From Diplocloster agilis (GTDB taxonomy: Bacteria > Bacillota > Clostridia > Lachnospirales > Lachnospiraceae), in NCBI RefSeq assembly GCF_019042275.1, contig NZ_JAHQCW010000003.1:1-64000 (forward strand): a stretch of 64,000 bases of DNA, written 5' to 3'. Below are positions 8,384 to 17,486 of the stretch, piece by piece. Under the pieces are notes generated by a model, which saw only the letters and a list, made by a program, of their open reading frames with translations, ran no database searches and had not been told where the DNA came from. The position numbers and the translations under genes were made by a program. Numbering within the stretch: position 1 is the stretch's first letter; the number at the start of each line of letters is the position of its first letter.

Positions 8384-9271
8384 ATGATAATTGAAAAACT
8401 GGAATCTGCCGGGACATACGGCTGGATAGCTCAGGAGCTTGCCAAAGCGTTGGACTATCTGAAAAATACGGATTTAAAAACACTGCCCTCGGGGAGAGCA
8501 GAAATAGACGGCGACCGAATGTTTGCGGTCGTTCAGGACTATATAACTTCCGGTGAGGAAGAATTAAAATTCGAAGCACACCGCGCATATCTGGACGTTC
8601 AGTACATAGTTGCGGGAAAGGAGAAAATTCTTGTCAGCAGTCTGCAGAATTTTCATCAGGAGGCTGTTCCGTACCGGCCGGATGAGGACATCGTGTTCTA
8701 TGAGGAAACGCCAAAGTCTGTCGCTTTGATTTTGCAGGAGGGAGATTATGCGGTGTTTACTCCTGAAGACTGCCATAAGACCAGATGCGATGCGGATGGA
8801 AAACAGAAACAGAAAGTAAAAAAAGTGATCGTCAAAATTAAAATCCAAAAAGATCAGGAGGAAGAGAGAGTGGGACAAAAAATGGGAATCCATCATCTGG
8901 CTGTCCGGGTGAAGGACTTTGAAGCGGCAAAAGCGTTTTATACAGAAGGGCTGGGCGGAGAGTGTTACGCACAGTGGACCCATCAGAAAGGATTTCCGGC
9001 CTGTATGATCCGGCTGAACGGAGGCGGAATTCTGGAAGTTCTGGGAGACGGCGGGGAAGCACTGGCTGATAATTTCGAGGAGCGAAGCGGATGCTTCATT
9101 CACCTGGCGCTGATCGTGGAAGACGTGGAGGCTGCGGTGGAGCGTGCCCTGGAATATGGGGCCAGATTAAAGGGAGAAATCAAAGACGTGGATGTTCCTG
9201 AGCCTATGCATCTGGGAGCTGTTTATGGACCATCTGGAGAAATTGTGGAATTTTTGAAATACCGGGAGTGA
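8384..9271 (+). CDS. YhcH-like domain fused to a VOC (glyoxalase-fold) domain
   Basis: A 295-residue open frame. Residues 1-155 resemble the preceding YhcH paralogue (FEAHRAYLDVQYIVAGKE, then FTPEDCHK). Residues about 165-295 form a complete vicinal-oxygen-chelate domain (IHHLAVRVKDFEAAKAFY near its start, PSGEIVEFL near its end). At the junction AGGAGGA (8856-8862) lies 7 bases before an in-frame GTG (8870). The VOC domain may therefore also be made alone from internal initiation, or two genes may have merged by loss of a stop codon. Upstream of 8384 only a weak AGGTGAG is seen. The likely role is anomerisation or epimerisation of a sugar or sugar acid. Confidence 0.7.
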   Translation: MIIEKLESAGTYGWIAQELAKALDYLKNTDLKTLPSGRAEIDGDRMFAVVQDYITSGEEELKFEAHRAYLDVQYIVAGKEKILVSSLQNFHQEAVPYRPDEDIVFYEETPKSVALILQEGDYAVFTPEDCHKTRCDADGKQKQKVKKVIVKIKIQKDQEEERVGQKMGIHHLAVRVKDFEAAKAFYTEGLGGECYAQWTHQKGFPACMIRLNGGGILEVLGDGGEALADNFEERSGCFIHLALIVEDVEAAVERALEYGARLKGEIKDVDVPEPMHLGAVYGPSGEIVEFLKYRE

Positions 9272-9555
9272 ACCTATGACTGAGAAGGCGCGTTAACCCA
9301 GAAAGGCGGGCAAAAGAGAAAACGTTACAGGAAACGTCCATGCTGTGCACAGCGGTATGGGCGTTTAATATTATACGTCTATATGAGGCAGAAGAAAGGA
9401 AATACAACAGCATTGAGTATTTCTATATTCCATTCTGAACAGGATATGTGGTCACTGTGTATACGGTGACCTGGATTTACAGCCGGTTTTCCGTGAATAT
9501 GGATAGCGGGAGAGAAACACAGGTGATAAAAATATAAAAAAATTACAAAAAGCTC

Positions 9556-9825
9556 TTGACATCCGTAAATAACCATTTTATAATGTGATCATGAAAACCA
9601 TTTCATAATAAAAAATAAATCAAACGGAAAATTTTATATTTTTTAATAATAAAATCCATTTCATAAATATACGTGAAAATAAAATGATAAATAATAAATT
9701 ATAAAGCATATTTGGCTGTATAATTGAAAATATTTTATGAAATAGATTTCATAAAAGAAAGAATAATCCAGACATTTTTCGGGAAAAACATTTATTTTTT
9801 ATTAATAAAAAGGATTTCATGAAAT
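9556..9825 (+). promoter_or_regulatory. Consensus promoter and operator array before the rhamnosidase gene
   Basis: TTGACA (9556-9561), 17 bp, TATAAT (9579-9584) is a perfect sigma-A promoter. The following AT-rich leader of about 250 bases holds ATTTCATAA at 9600-9608 and 9658-9666. It also holds a perfect 11-bp inverted repeat, TTTTATGAAAT (9733-9743) and ATTTCATAAAA (9746-9756), and the 12-bp palindrome ATTTCATGAAAT (9814-9825) beside the ribosome binding site. The same word occurs before 891. The layout implies tight repression and perhaps looping. Confidence 0.7.
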
Positions 9826-9841
9826 ATGAAGGAGAGACACG

Positions 9842-12556
9842 ATGAAAGCATTTGATTTGACTTGTAATGGACAAATGAATTCCATACAGATCGAAGACAG
9901 GGCGCCGGTATTCGGCTGGAAAATTCCAGCAAAGGATGCGGTTGCACAGTCTGCATACCAGATCCGGTTATATCAGGAAGACGCGGAAACGGATCAGTGG
10001 AGACTGATCTGGGATTCCGGCAAGATTAAGAGCAGCGATAGCATTCAGAATCCCTATCAGGGAGAAGAGGAATTTAAATGTCTCACTACATATCGATTTG
10101 AAGTGAAATTCTGGAATGAACAGGACGAGGAATCCGAATGGAGCGATGCTGCCCAGTTCGAAACCGGATTGATGGGGACAGGATGGAAAGCGGACTGGAT
10201 CGGCTACGACGAAGAGAGCGGGAAACCCTATGATCCCAGCCAGTCATTTTACTGCGCGGATGATTTTGAAAAAGGCAGCAACCAATATTATCTTCCTCCG
10301 CTCCCATACATGCGGCGTGAATTCCGGGCCGGAAAAAAGATAAAGAAAGCCAGAATCTACATGGCTGCCCTGGGACTTCTGGAAGTGCAGGTGAACGGCC
10401 GGAAAGCGGGAGACGACCTTTTCGTACCGGGTTTGTCAGATTACAAACATACGGTATACTACAGGGCCTATGATGTTACCGGCCTGATCCGTGAAGGGGC
10501 AAACGCAGTCGGGGTGATCCTGGCGGATGGCTGGTACGCCGGCTATATGGGCTTAACTTCCAGAGAATGGTATGGAAGCAAGCCCCGGGCAATGGTACAA
10601 TTGGAGTTGTATTTTGAAGACGGCACCAGGAAAACCATTGTAACCGACGGAAGCTGGAAAGCCTCCTACGGGCCGCTGCTGGAAAGCGACATTTTCCAGG
10701 GGGAAACCTACGACGCGAACCGGGAACTGGCCGGATTCTCAGAGGCGGGATTCGATGACCGCGGCTGGAAGGCTGTGGTTGCGGGAGACGAACGCCCGGT
10801 TGAAGAGGGAGCGGGAACGGACCGGCTGCCGGGATATGGCCGGACGCCGGAAGGATATCCGGTGGCGCATCCGGGTCCTCCGGTGGTGGAGCAGGAGAGA
10901 ATCTCTCCGGCAGAAACGGCCGCTTTGTCGGAGCATAGCTTGATCCTGGATTTCGGCAAGATTTTAACCGGAGTGGCTGCGCTTAGAGTAAAAGGGCCGA
11001 AGGGCGGAAAAGTCACGGTCCGGTATGCCGAGATGCTGGATGAGAACCGGAAGCTCTATCTTAGGGGCAACCGTTCCGCCAGATGCCTGGACACCTATAT
11101 TTTAAAAGGCGCCGGGGAAGAGCGTTATCAGCCCCGGTTCACATATCACGGGTTCCGGTATGCCGAGATTGATTTTACACCGGGGATCGAGATTACGGAA
11201 GTCCGGGCGGTCAGGATCAGCACGAAACTATTGCAGGACACACAGTTTCACTGCTCCAACGAGACGGTAAACCAGGTCTTTCAGGTTATAAAAAATACCC
11301 AGCTGTGCAATGAGTTCGAGGTGCCCACGGACTGCTGCGCCAGGGATGAGAGACTGGGCTGGGGGACCGAGGGGAATCATTTCACCTATGCCATGTGCTA
11401 TTATAGCCATCAGGAAGCCTTTATCCGGAAGTGGACCACGGACATCTGGGATGGACAGCATGAGGACGGCGGCCTGGAAGCCATCGCTCCTTCGATGATG
11501 ATGAAGGATATCGAGCAGTTTGTGGGAGACCTTCAGTCCAATCACGGCGTCCATATGCTGTACACGCTTTGGCGGATGTACGGGGACATCCGTACCTTCC
11601 GCAGATATCAGAAGCAGGCGGAAAAATATTTTGAGTTTCTGGAGAGAAACGCGGACCGGCACATCCGGTTTGCCACCGGCTGTGACTGGCTGGGAATACT
11701 GGAACAGACCGATCACTCGGATACCCTGCACGGATATGGGGACGGATCGCCCGGCATGATTGGAACCGCTCACTACGCGGTGGCGGCCTGTATGATGCAG
11801 AGGCTTTTAGCGGCCGCAGGCGAACCGGAACGGGCAAAGTATTATGGCAGGCTCTATGAGAAGATTCGAAAAGCGTTCTGTCTGAATTTTATCGCCCGGG
11901 ACGGTTCTTTAAGAAGAGGCGGGCAGGGAGATTATGTGATGGCCCTGGCGGCCGGGCTGATCCCGCCGGAGTATGAAAATCAGGCGGTTGACCATCTGGT
12001 CGGGGAACTTACGAAAGACGGCTATGTCCGCTGGAAAGGCGGTACCTCTACCACTCCCTACTTCCTGTATGTGATGAGGAAGTATGGAAAAACAGGAATT
12101 GCCAATCAGTTTCTAAGCTCTACCCGCTACCCAAGCATTGGCTATATGATCGCCATGGGAGCCACCGCCGTGTGGGAGCGCTGGGATGCCCTGTTTGAGG
12201 ACGGGACGATGCACCCGCAGCCTATGAATGCCTGGAGCCACATCGGTTTTACCACGGTGGGCGAGTACCTGATCAGCGGTTTGGCCGGTATCGACGCGGC
12301 AGAACCCGGATTCCGGAGAATCCGCATCCAGCCGGGACCATCCCGGGAAGTCACGCAGGCCAGGGCGGTTCTTTGGAGCAATTACGGCGAGATCGCCGTA
12401 GATTGGATATGGGATCAGGGACGGTTAAAGCTTACCTGTAAGATACCGGGTAATGCAAAGGCACAGATTCATCTGCCCTCTGATCAGGGAATCCGGACCT
12501 TTGAGGCGAAACCGGGTATACATGAATACAACACGGTGCTGACGGAAGTTATTTAA
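9842..12556 (+). CDS. GH78 alpha-L-rhamnosidase, intracellular
   Basis: A 904-residue glycoside hydrolase of family 78, which removes terminal alpha-L-rhamnose. Domain order: N-terminal beta-sandwich (about 1-115), Bac_rhamnosid_N jelly roll (about 150-330), concanavalin-like domain (about 350-450), six-hairpin catalytic barrel (about 455-800) and a C-terminal beta domain. The family general-acid motif is seen as RDERLGW with E503, and GATAVWERWD includes E779, a strong candidate for the general base. There is no signal peptide, so it should act on short oligosaccharides after import by the ABC transporter encoded next. GGAGAG lies 5 bases before ATG. Expression is probably controlled by the operator array just upstream. 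Confidence 0.93.
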   Translation: MKAFDLTCNGQMNSIQIEDRAPVFGWKIPAKDAVAQSAYQIRLYQEDAETDQWRLIWDSGKIKSSDSIQNPYQGEEEFKCLTTYRFEVKFWNEQDEESEWSDAAQFETGLMGTGWKADWIGYDEESGKPYDPSQSFYCADDFEKGSNQYYLPPLPYMRREFRAGKKIKKARIYMAALGLLEVQVNGRKAGDDLFVPGLSDYKHTVYYRAYDVTGLIREGANAVGVILADGWYAGYMGLTSREWYGSKPRAMVQLELYFEDGTRKTIVTDGSWKASYGPLLESDIFQGETYDANRELAGFSEAGFDDRGWKAVVAGDERPVEEGAGTDRLPGYGRTPEGYPVAHPGPPVVEQERISPAETAALSEHSLILDFGKILTGVAALRVKGPKGGKVTVRYAEMLDENRKLYLRGNRSARCLDTYILKGAGEERYQPRFTYHGFRYAEIDFTPGIEITEVRAVRISTKLLQDTQFHCSNETVNQVFQVIKNTQLCNEFEVPTDCCARDERLGWGTEGNHFTYAMCYYSHQEAFIRKWTTDIWDGQHEDGGLEAIAPSMMMKDIEQFVGDLQSNHGVHMLYTLWRMYGDIRTFRRYQKQAEKYFEFLERNADRHIRFATGCDWLGILEQTDHSDTLHGYGDGSPGMIGTAHYAVAACMMQRLLAAAGEPERAKYYGRLYEKIRKAFCLNFIARDGSLRRGGQGDYVMALAAGLIPPEYENQAVDHLVGELTKDGYVRWKGGTSTTPYFLYVMRKYGKTGIANQFLSSTRYPSIGYMIAMGATAVWERWDALFEDGTMHPQPMNAWSHIGFTTVGEYLISGLAGIDAAEPGFRRIRIQPGPSREVTQARAVLWSNYGEIAVDWIWDQGRLKLTCKIPGNAKAQIHLPSDQGIRTFEAKPGIHEYNTVLTEVI

Positions 12557-12570
12557 AACTTGTTTATTTA

Positions 12571-12612
12571 TTTACAAATAAAAGACAATTGGTATTAATG
12601 CAGCGATGCATT
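12571..12612 (+). promoter_or_regulatory. Promoter and LacI-type operator before the ABC importer genes
   Basis: TTTACA (12571-12576), 16 bp, TATTAA (12593-12598) can serve as a promoter. AATGCA (12597-12602) and TGCATT (12607-12612) form an inverted repeat with a central CG, the usual look of LacI-family operators, placed over the -10 box and start site. The LacI-type regulator at 17487 lies in the same cluster. Only one copy of this exact site was noticed. Confidence 0.5.
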
Positions 12613-12660
12613 CAATATAAAACAGAAAAACAAACAAAAAGTCCAAGGGAGGCAAAACAG

Positions 12661-13752
12661 ATGAAGAAAAAACTATTAAGTGTATTGTTGTGCGCAGCTA
12701 TGGCAGCTACCATGATGACGGGGTGCGGAACGAAAGAAGAACCGGCGGCGGCTCCGGCTGAAGAAACCAGCGCGCCGGAAGCGGATACCTCCGCGGCTCC
12801 GGCAGATACGACCGGAAGCGACGAAGGCTCCGCCGAAGGAAAAGCCTATAACATCGGCTACAGCAATATGCAGTTAAAAGAAGACTTCTTCATTACGGTA
12901 GAAGGCGGAATTCACAAAGCGGCGGAAGATGCCGGATATGTATACAATACAACGATTTCCGACCGTGACGCTACCAAGATGAAACAGAACATTGAAGCGC
13001 TGGTTACCAAAGGCGCGGACATCATCATCGACTTTAACGTAATGGCAGAAGCGGGTTCCGCTATCGCTTCCGACCTGGCCAAAGAAAACATCCCGATGCT
13101 GAGCGTGGACTGTATCTATGATGGAGCGTATTTCTTCGGCGTGAACAACCTGGAAGCCGGGGAGATCTTAGGACAGACGGCTGCGGAATACGTAGACTCC
13201 AAGTTTGGCGGAGAGCTGGAATATATCGTAAATGTATACGATGCGGCTTCCGGTGATGAGATCAAAAAGAGAAACGACGGTGTTGTAAATGTACTTCAGG
13301 AGAAATACGGCGTACCGGATGACAATGTGGTATGGCTGGATTCCAAACAGGATGATGTAAAATCCCAGACCATGACTAAAGACTGGCTGAACTCTCATCC
13401 CGACGCTACGAAGATCGTAATCGTGGGACAGAATGACGACAGAGGTTACGCGGCTAACGCGGCGGTAGAAGGCGAGAGCAGAAAAGATGACTGTATCGTG
13501 GTTTCCCACAACGCGGACCCGGCCCCCATTGAAAACCTTCAGAAACATGTAGAGGACAAAGATACCGCATGGGTAGCGACCGCGTCCTATAACTCCCATC
13601 TGTACGGCGAGCAGATCATGGACATGGCGACCAAGATCCTGAACGGAGAAGAAGTAGAACAGAACGGATACACCAAGGTGACAATCGTAACACTGGACAA
13701 TGTAAATGAATACGTAAAAGACAGAGACGCTGCGATTGCCGCAATGCAATAA
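12661..13752 (+). CDS. Sugar ABC transporter substrate-binding lipoprotein (RbsB-like)
   Basis: A 363-residue extracytoplasmic binding protein. The start at 12661 has AAGGGAGG 8 bases upstream; the longer frame from 12589 has none. A lipoprotein signal ends in MTGC near residue 21. A low-complexity linker rich in Ala, Glu and Pro (about 25-60) follows, then a type I periplasmic-binding fold (YNIGYSNMQL onward, with NPDAT- and VGQNDDRGYAAN-type segments). It delivers a sugar to the membrane components encoded next. Rhamnose or a rhamnose-containing oligosaccharide is plausible from the neighbours, but the ligand cannot be read from sequence. Confidence 0.88.
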   Translation: MKKKLLSVLLCAAMAATMMTGCGTKEEPAAAPAEETSAPEADTSAAPADTTGSDEGSAEGKAYNIGYSNMQLKEDFFITVEGGIHKAAEDAGYVYNTTISDRDATKMKQNIEALVTKGADIIIDFNVMAEAGSAIASDLAKENIPMLSVDCIYDGAYFFGVNNLEAGEILGQTAAEYVDSKFGGELEYIVNVYDAASGDEIKKRNDGVVNVLQEKYGVPDDNVVWLDSKQDDVKSQTMTKDWLNSHPDATKIVIVGQNDDRGYAANAAVEGESRKDDCIVVSHNADPAPIENLQKHVEDKDTAWVATASYNSHLYGEQIMDMATKILNGEEVEQNGYTKVTIVTLDNVNEYVKDRDAAIAAMQ

Positions 13753-13764
13753 GCAAGAAGGACT

Positions 13765-13799
13765 GGAAAGGAGAGTCTCCGGAGGAAACTCTCCTTTCC
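13765..13799 (+). promoter_or_regulatory. Intercistronic stem-loop between binding protein and ATPase
   Basis: GGAAAGGAGAGT (13765-13776) and ACTCTCCTTTCC (13788-13799) form a perfect 12-bp stem over CTCCGGAGGAA. No T-run follows, so full termination is unlikely. Such stems after binding-protein genes commonly stabilise the upstream mRNA, giving more binding protein than ATPase. The stem also holds GGAGG-like bases that could be masked. Confidence 0.7.
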
Positions 13800-13826
13800 C
13801 TATTCGGTGGAAGGTTCGGAATTAAA

Positions 13827-15377
13827 ATGGAACGTTCTGTATTTCCAATGGTTCGAAGCAAAGAAGACAAGGCAGGTGAACGAGTGGTGGAAAAAGTACT
13901 GGAAATGAAGGGCATCTACAAAGCATTTCCCGGTGTCGTGGCGGTTGATAAGGTGGATCTGGATCTGTACGGCGGCGAGGTTCTGGCCCTGATGGGTGAA
14001 AACGGCGCGGGAAAATCGACACTGATCAAGATTTTGTCCGGTATGTATAAGGCTGATGAGGGAGAAATCATCGTCGGCGGAAAGTCTTACAAAGAATTTA
14101 CCACGAAGGAAGCAATTGATTTAGGAATCGGGATTATTTATCAGGAATTGAATTATCTGAACGACCTGACGATCGCAGAGAATATTTTGCTGGGTCAGGT
14201 ACCGACCTCCGGGCCCTTGAAGAAGATTGATTACAAGAATATGTTTGAAACGGCAAAAGGGATCATGGAGCGGGTCGGGTTAGGGTATCGGAAACCCACG
14301 GATATGGTATCGGAATTATCCGTTGCGGAAAAACAGCTCATTGAGATCGCGAGGGCATTTTCCAGAAACGTCAAAATATTGGTGATGGACGAACCGACCT
14401 CCGCCCTTAACGAGGTGGAGACCAAGAAGCTGTTCGAACTGATCCGGGATATCAAAAAGGACGGTGTGGGCGTCATCTATATCTCCCACCGCATGGAGGA
14501 GCTGTTCCAGATCGCGGACCGTGTGGAGATTATGCGGGACGGCAAATATATAACAACTCTGAATGTAAAAGAGACCAATACGGATGAAATCGTAGCCTAC
14601 ATGGTTGGACGGGAAGTAAACGACATGTACCCGTCCCGGGATTGTAAGATCGGCGAGGTGGCTTTTGAAGTAAAAGGGCTTTCTACTTCCTATTTAAAAG
14701 ATATCAATTTACAGGTCCGGGCAGGAGAGGTAGTGGGCTTGTTCGGTCTGATGGGAGCAGGGAGATCCGAGGTGTGCCGCTGCGTGGTAGGTTCACAGAA
14801 AGCGGATAAGGGAACTTTGGTGATGAATGGGCAGGAGTTCATGAACGCGACACCGCTGGAAGCGCTGAAGCGCGGAATATCCTATGTGCCCGCGGAGCGG
14901 AAGACGGAAGGCGTCAACCTGGTGGCCCCGGTCCGGGATAACATTACCCTGTCCAATCTGGATAAGATTAAAAGAAAAGGAAAACTGGATCTTAAATACG
15001 AAACACAGCTGGCGGAAGAATGGGTGAAAAAATTATCCGTGAAAACCCCGTCGGTGATGACGGAAGCCGGGACACTGAGCGGCGGCAACCAGCAGAAGCT
15101 GGTCATAGCCAAAAGCCTGAATACGGATCCAAGCGTCATGATCCTGAACGAGCCAACCAGAGGGATCGACGTAGGCGCCAAGGTGGAGATCTATAATCTG
15201 ATCAATGAGCTGTGTTCCCAGAATAAAGCCGTAATCATGATATCCTCCGAGCTTCCTGAGATTATGGCGCTGAGCGACCGCATTTACGTACTGTGTGAAG
15301 GAAAAATTACCGGAGAGGTCAGCAAGGGCGACTACTCGCAGGAAGGCCTCTTAAAATATGCGATAGGAGAGTGTTAA
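13827..15377 (+). CDS. Sugar ABC transporter ATP-binding protein with two ATPase domains (RbsA-like)
   Basis: A protein of up to 516 residues with two ABC domains in tandem. The first has Walker A GENGAGKST, signature LSVAEKQLIEIAR and Walker B ILVMDEPTSAL. The second has the typical degenerate Walker A (GLMGAGRSE), then LSGGNQQKLVIAKSL and MILNEPTRGIDVGAK. This is the pattern of ribose/xylose-type importers. The start is uncertain: ATG 13827 gives an unusual N-terminal tail, while GTG 13884 or 13887, after AGGTGA, would start just before the conserved LEMKGIYKAFPG. It acts at the inner face of the membrane with the permease encoded 2 bp downstream. Confidence 0.9.
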   Translation: MERSVFPMVRSKEDKAGERVVEKVLEMKGIYKAFPGVVAVDKVDLDLYGGEVLALMGENGAGKSTLIKILSGMYKADEGEIIVGGKSYKEFTTKEAIDLGIGIIYQELNYLNDLTIAENILLGQVPTSGPLKKIDYKNMFETAKGIMERVGLGYRKPTDMVSELSVAEKQLIEIARAFSRNVKILVMDEPTSALNEVETKKLFELIRDIKKDGVGVIYISHRMEELFQIADRVEIMRDGKYITTLNVKETNTDEIVAYMVGREVNDMYPSRDCKIGEVAFEVKGLSTSYLKDINLQVRAGEVVGLFGLMGAGRSEVCRCVVGSQKADKGTLVMNGQEFMNATPLEALKRGISYVPAERKTEGVNLVAPVRDNITLSNLDKIKRKGKLDLKYETQLAEEWVKKLSVKTPSVMTEAGTLSGGNQQKLVIAKSLNTDPSVMILNEPTRGIDVGAKVEIYNLINELCSQNKAVIMISSELPEIMALSDRIYVLCEGKITGEVSKGDYSQEGLLKYAIGEC

Positions 15378-15379
15378 TC

Positions 15380-16333
15380 ATGTCGAAAGTAAAAAGTTTA
15401 TTGAAAAACTCAAAGAGCGAACTCAGCACCGTTATTATGCTCGTTGTGTTGTGTATCATATTTGGAGTTCAGTCGGAGTATTTCTTTACTTTCCGAAATA
15501 TCATGAACATCGGGACCTATGCTTCCATTATGGGTACCATGGCCGCCGGACTTACCGTAGCCATGCTGCTTGGAGGCCTGGATGTATCCCAGTATTCCCT
15601 GGCGGCTATGGCCGGTATGATTATGGGTATGATGATTGAGGCCGGATTTTCCGTGCCGGTGACCCTGGCCGTAACCATTCTGGTCGGTATCCTGGGCGGC
15701 TGCATCAACGCGTTTATTATCACGATCATGAGGGTCAATCCCATTATCGCCACCATGGGAACCCAGTTTATCTTCCGCGGCGCGGCGTTCCTGCTGACCG
15801 ATGGCCGTTATATCCGCATCGACGATCCCGTTTATTATTTTATCGGCAACGGAAAGATCTTCGGAATCCCGTTCTGCCTGATGGTGATGTTAATCACTTA
15901 CATTATCGTGTGGTATCTGCTTAAATATACAAAATACGGACGGCAGGTATTCGCAGTAGGCGGAAATATCCAGGTGGCGAAGCTGGCCGGTATCAACGCG
16001 AACCGGGTAAAATTTATTTCTCACATCATCGCCGGCGTGACTGCGGTCATGGGCGGGATCATCACCGTATGCCAGACATCCTCCGCTATGCCCAACCATG
16101 GCTACGGAAATGATATGGACGGCATCGCCGCTGTTATCTTAGGCGGTATCGGCCTGGCCGGCGGCAAAGGGAAAGTCGGCGGTACCCTGATCGGTATTCT
16201 GGTGCTGGCGGTTCTTGTAAACGGTATGACGCTGCTGAATGTGCAGGCATACTGGCAGCAGGTGGTAAAGGGCCTGGTTTTAATCTTCGCCGTATTTATC
16301 GATGCTCTGCGTTCATCCAAATCCAAAGCGTAA
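15380..16333 (+). CDS. Sugar ABC transporter permease (RbsC-like)
   Basis: A 317-residue membrane protein with about 8-10 hydrophobic segments and the conserved GGLDVSQYSLAAMAG and NPIIATMGTQFIFRG stretches of ribose-type permeases, ending with the family AVILGGIGLAGGKG element. ATG 15380 is preferred because AGGAG (15365-15369) is well spaced from it. It starts 2 bp after the ATPase stop, so the two are translationally coupled. A single permease gene implies a homodimeric channel. Confidence 0.9.
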   Translation: MSKVKSLLKNSKSELSTVIMLVVLCIIFGVQSEYFFTFRNIMNIGTYASIMGTMAAGLTVAMLLGGLDVSQYSLAAMAGMIMGMMIEAGFSVPVTLAVTILVGILGGCINAFIITIMRVNPIIATMGTQFIFRGAAFLLTDGRYIRIDDPVYYFIGNGKIFGIPFCLMVMLITYIIVWYLLKYTKYGRQVFAVGGNIQVAKLAGINANRVKFISHIIAGVTAVMGGIITVCQTSSAMPNHGYGNDMDGIAAVILGGIGLAGGKGKVGGTLIGILVLAVLVNGMTLLNVQAYWQQVVKGLVLIFAVFIDALRSSKSKA

Positions 16334-16370
16334 AATGAATTGATAAGGGAACGCAAACATGGAGGTAATT

Positions 16371-17366
16371 ATGAATGAAAACAGTGTTGTTTTGAAGGTT
16401 AAGAAGGCAATGTTATGTATGACGAGGCAATGCTGGGAACAGGGAATCACGGGGCAGGCGCTGTTGGAGACCGGGGATTATGAGCGGTTAAGCCTTCTCG
16501 TTCGGGATATGGTACTAAGGCAGAGTGAGGACGGAAGAATCTGCAATGTGGAAAATACCCCCGCGGTTACAGACTCCACCTTCTGTGTGCTGCCGGTACT
16601 GGAGATCGGCAGCCGTGAAAAGCAGGACAGGTACATAGAAGCGGTGGAAAAAAATATGGAATATCTGCTGCATCACGCGCCCCGGACACCGGACGGTGTG
16701 ATCTGCCATATGCTGGGGACACAGGAGATATGGGCGGATTCCGCGGCGTTTACACCGGCCGCGTTAGCGCGTACCGGACATTACCGGGAAGCCTATGATC
16801 AGATGAAGGGCTATCTGAAAAAATTATATAATAAGGAAAAAAAGCTCTATTATCACATCTGGTGCGAGGACACCGGCGAATACCGCAGGAAGGTGTTGTG
16901 GGGAATCGGCAACGGCTGGATACTCACCGGCCTGTACCGGCTTTATCGGGAGCTTCCCGACAGCTGCCGGGAGGAAAAACAGGAGATTTACCGGGATTTT
17001 AAGGAACTGTTGGATGAAATGCTGCGGTATGAAAATCAAAATCATCTGTTCCACGATATTCTGGACCGGCCTGACTCGTTTGAGGAAACCGAAGTTTCCG
17101 AAATGGTGGCTTATACGATCTACCGTGCGGTGCGGGAGGAGAATCTTCCTATAGAATACCTGGACCGGGCGGAGCAGATCCGGCAGGCGGTTCTTGATAA
17201 AGTATCTGAACAGGGGCTCTTGATGGACTGCGCCAGTTCCCCGGACTTTCTGCACCCGGGGACCTCGGTGGAAGGCCAGGCGCATTTCCTGATGATGGAA
17301 CAGGCGCGCTCCCTGATTCTGGAGCAGACGCGTATTCTGGTAACGGAAAAGATCTGCCAGACTTAA
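16371..17366 (+). CDS. GH105/GH88-type unsaturated rhamnogalacturonyl hydrolase
   Basis: A 331-residue (alpha/alpha)6-barrel enzyme related to YteR/YesR. These hydrate the 4,5-unsaturated galacturonyl end left by rhamnogalacturonan lyases, freeing 5-keto-4-deoxyuronate and rhamnose-ended products. Supporting motifs: IWADSAAFTPAALARTGH with D123 in the position of the family catalytic aspartate, WGIGNGWILTGL, and HDILDRPDSFEETEVSEMVAY. No signal peptide, so cytoplasmic. The start at 16371 follows GGAGGT by 4 bases; ATG 16359 overlaps that site and is rejected. It sits 37 bp after the permease and complements the rhamnosidase. Confidence 0.82.
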   Translation: MNENSVVLKVKKAMLCMTRQCWEQGITGQALLETGDYERLSLLVRDMVLRQSEDGRICNVENTPAVTDSTFCVLPVLEIGSREKQDRYIEAVEKNMEYLLHHAPRTPDGVICHMLGTQEIWADSAAFTPAALARTGHYREAYDQMKGYLKKLYNKEKKLYYHIWCEDTGEYRRKVLWGIGNGWILTGLYRLYRELPDSCREEKQEIYRDFKELLDEMLRYENQNHLFHDILDRPDSFEETEVSEMVAYTIYRAVREENLPIEYLDRAEQIRQAVLDKVSEQGLLMDCASSPDFLHPGTSVEGQAHFLMMEQARSLILEQTRILVTEKICQT

Positions 17367-17420
17367 CCCGTATGGCGTGAACCCGGTAGGATATTTCTTC
17401 AGGCATTTGTCCGGTAAACT

Positions 17421-17448
17421 TTGAAAATTCGAAGAAATATGTTAGTAT
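17421..17448 (+). promoter_or_regulatory. Likely promoter of the LacI-type regulator gene
   Basis: TTGAAA (17421-17426), 16 bp, TAGTAT (17443-17448). The boxes are near consensus and lie 38 bases before the proposed GTG start. TTCGAA lies within the spacer and could be part of an autoregulatory operator; that is a guess. Confidence 0.45.
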
Positions 17449-17486
17449 TAGGATAAATGAAAATGAGGAAATATGGAGTTGATATT

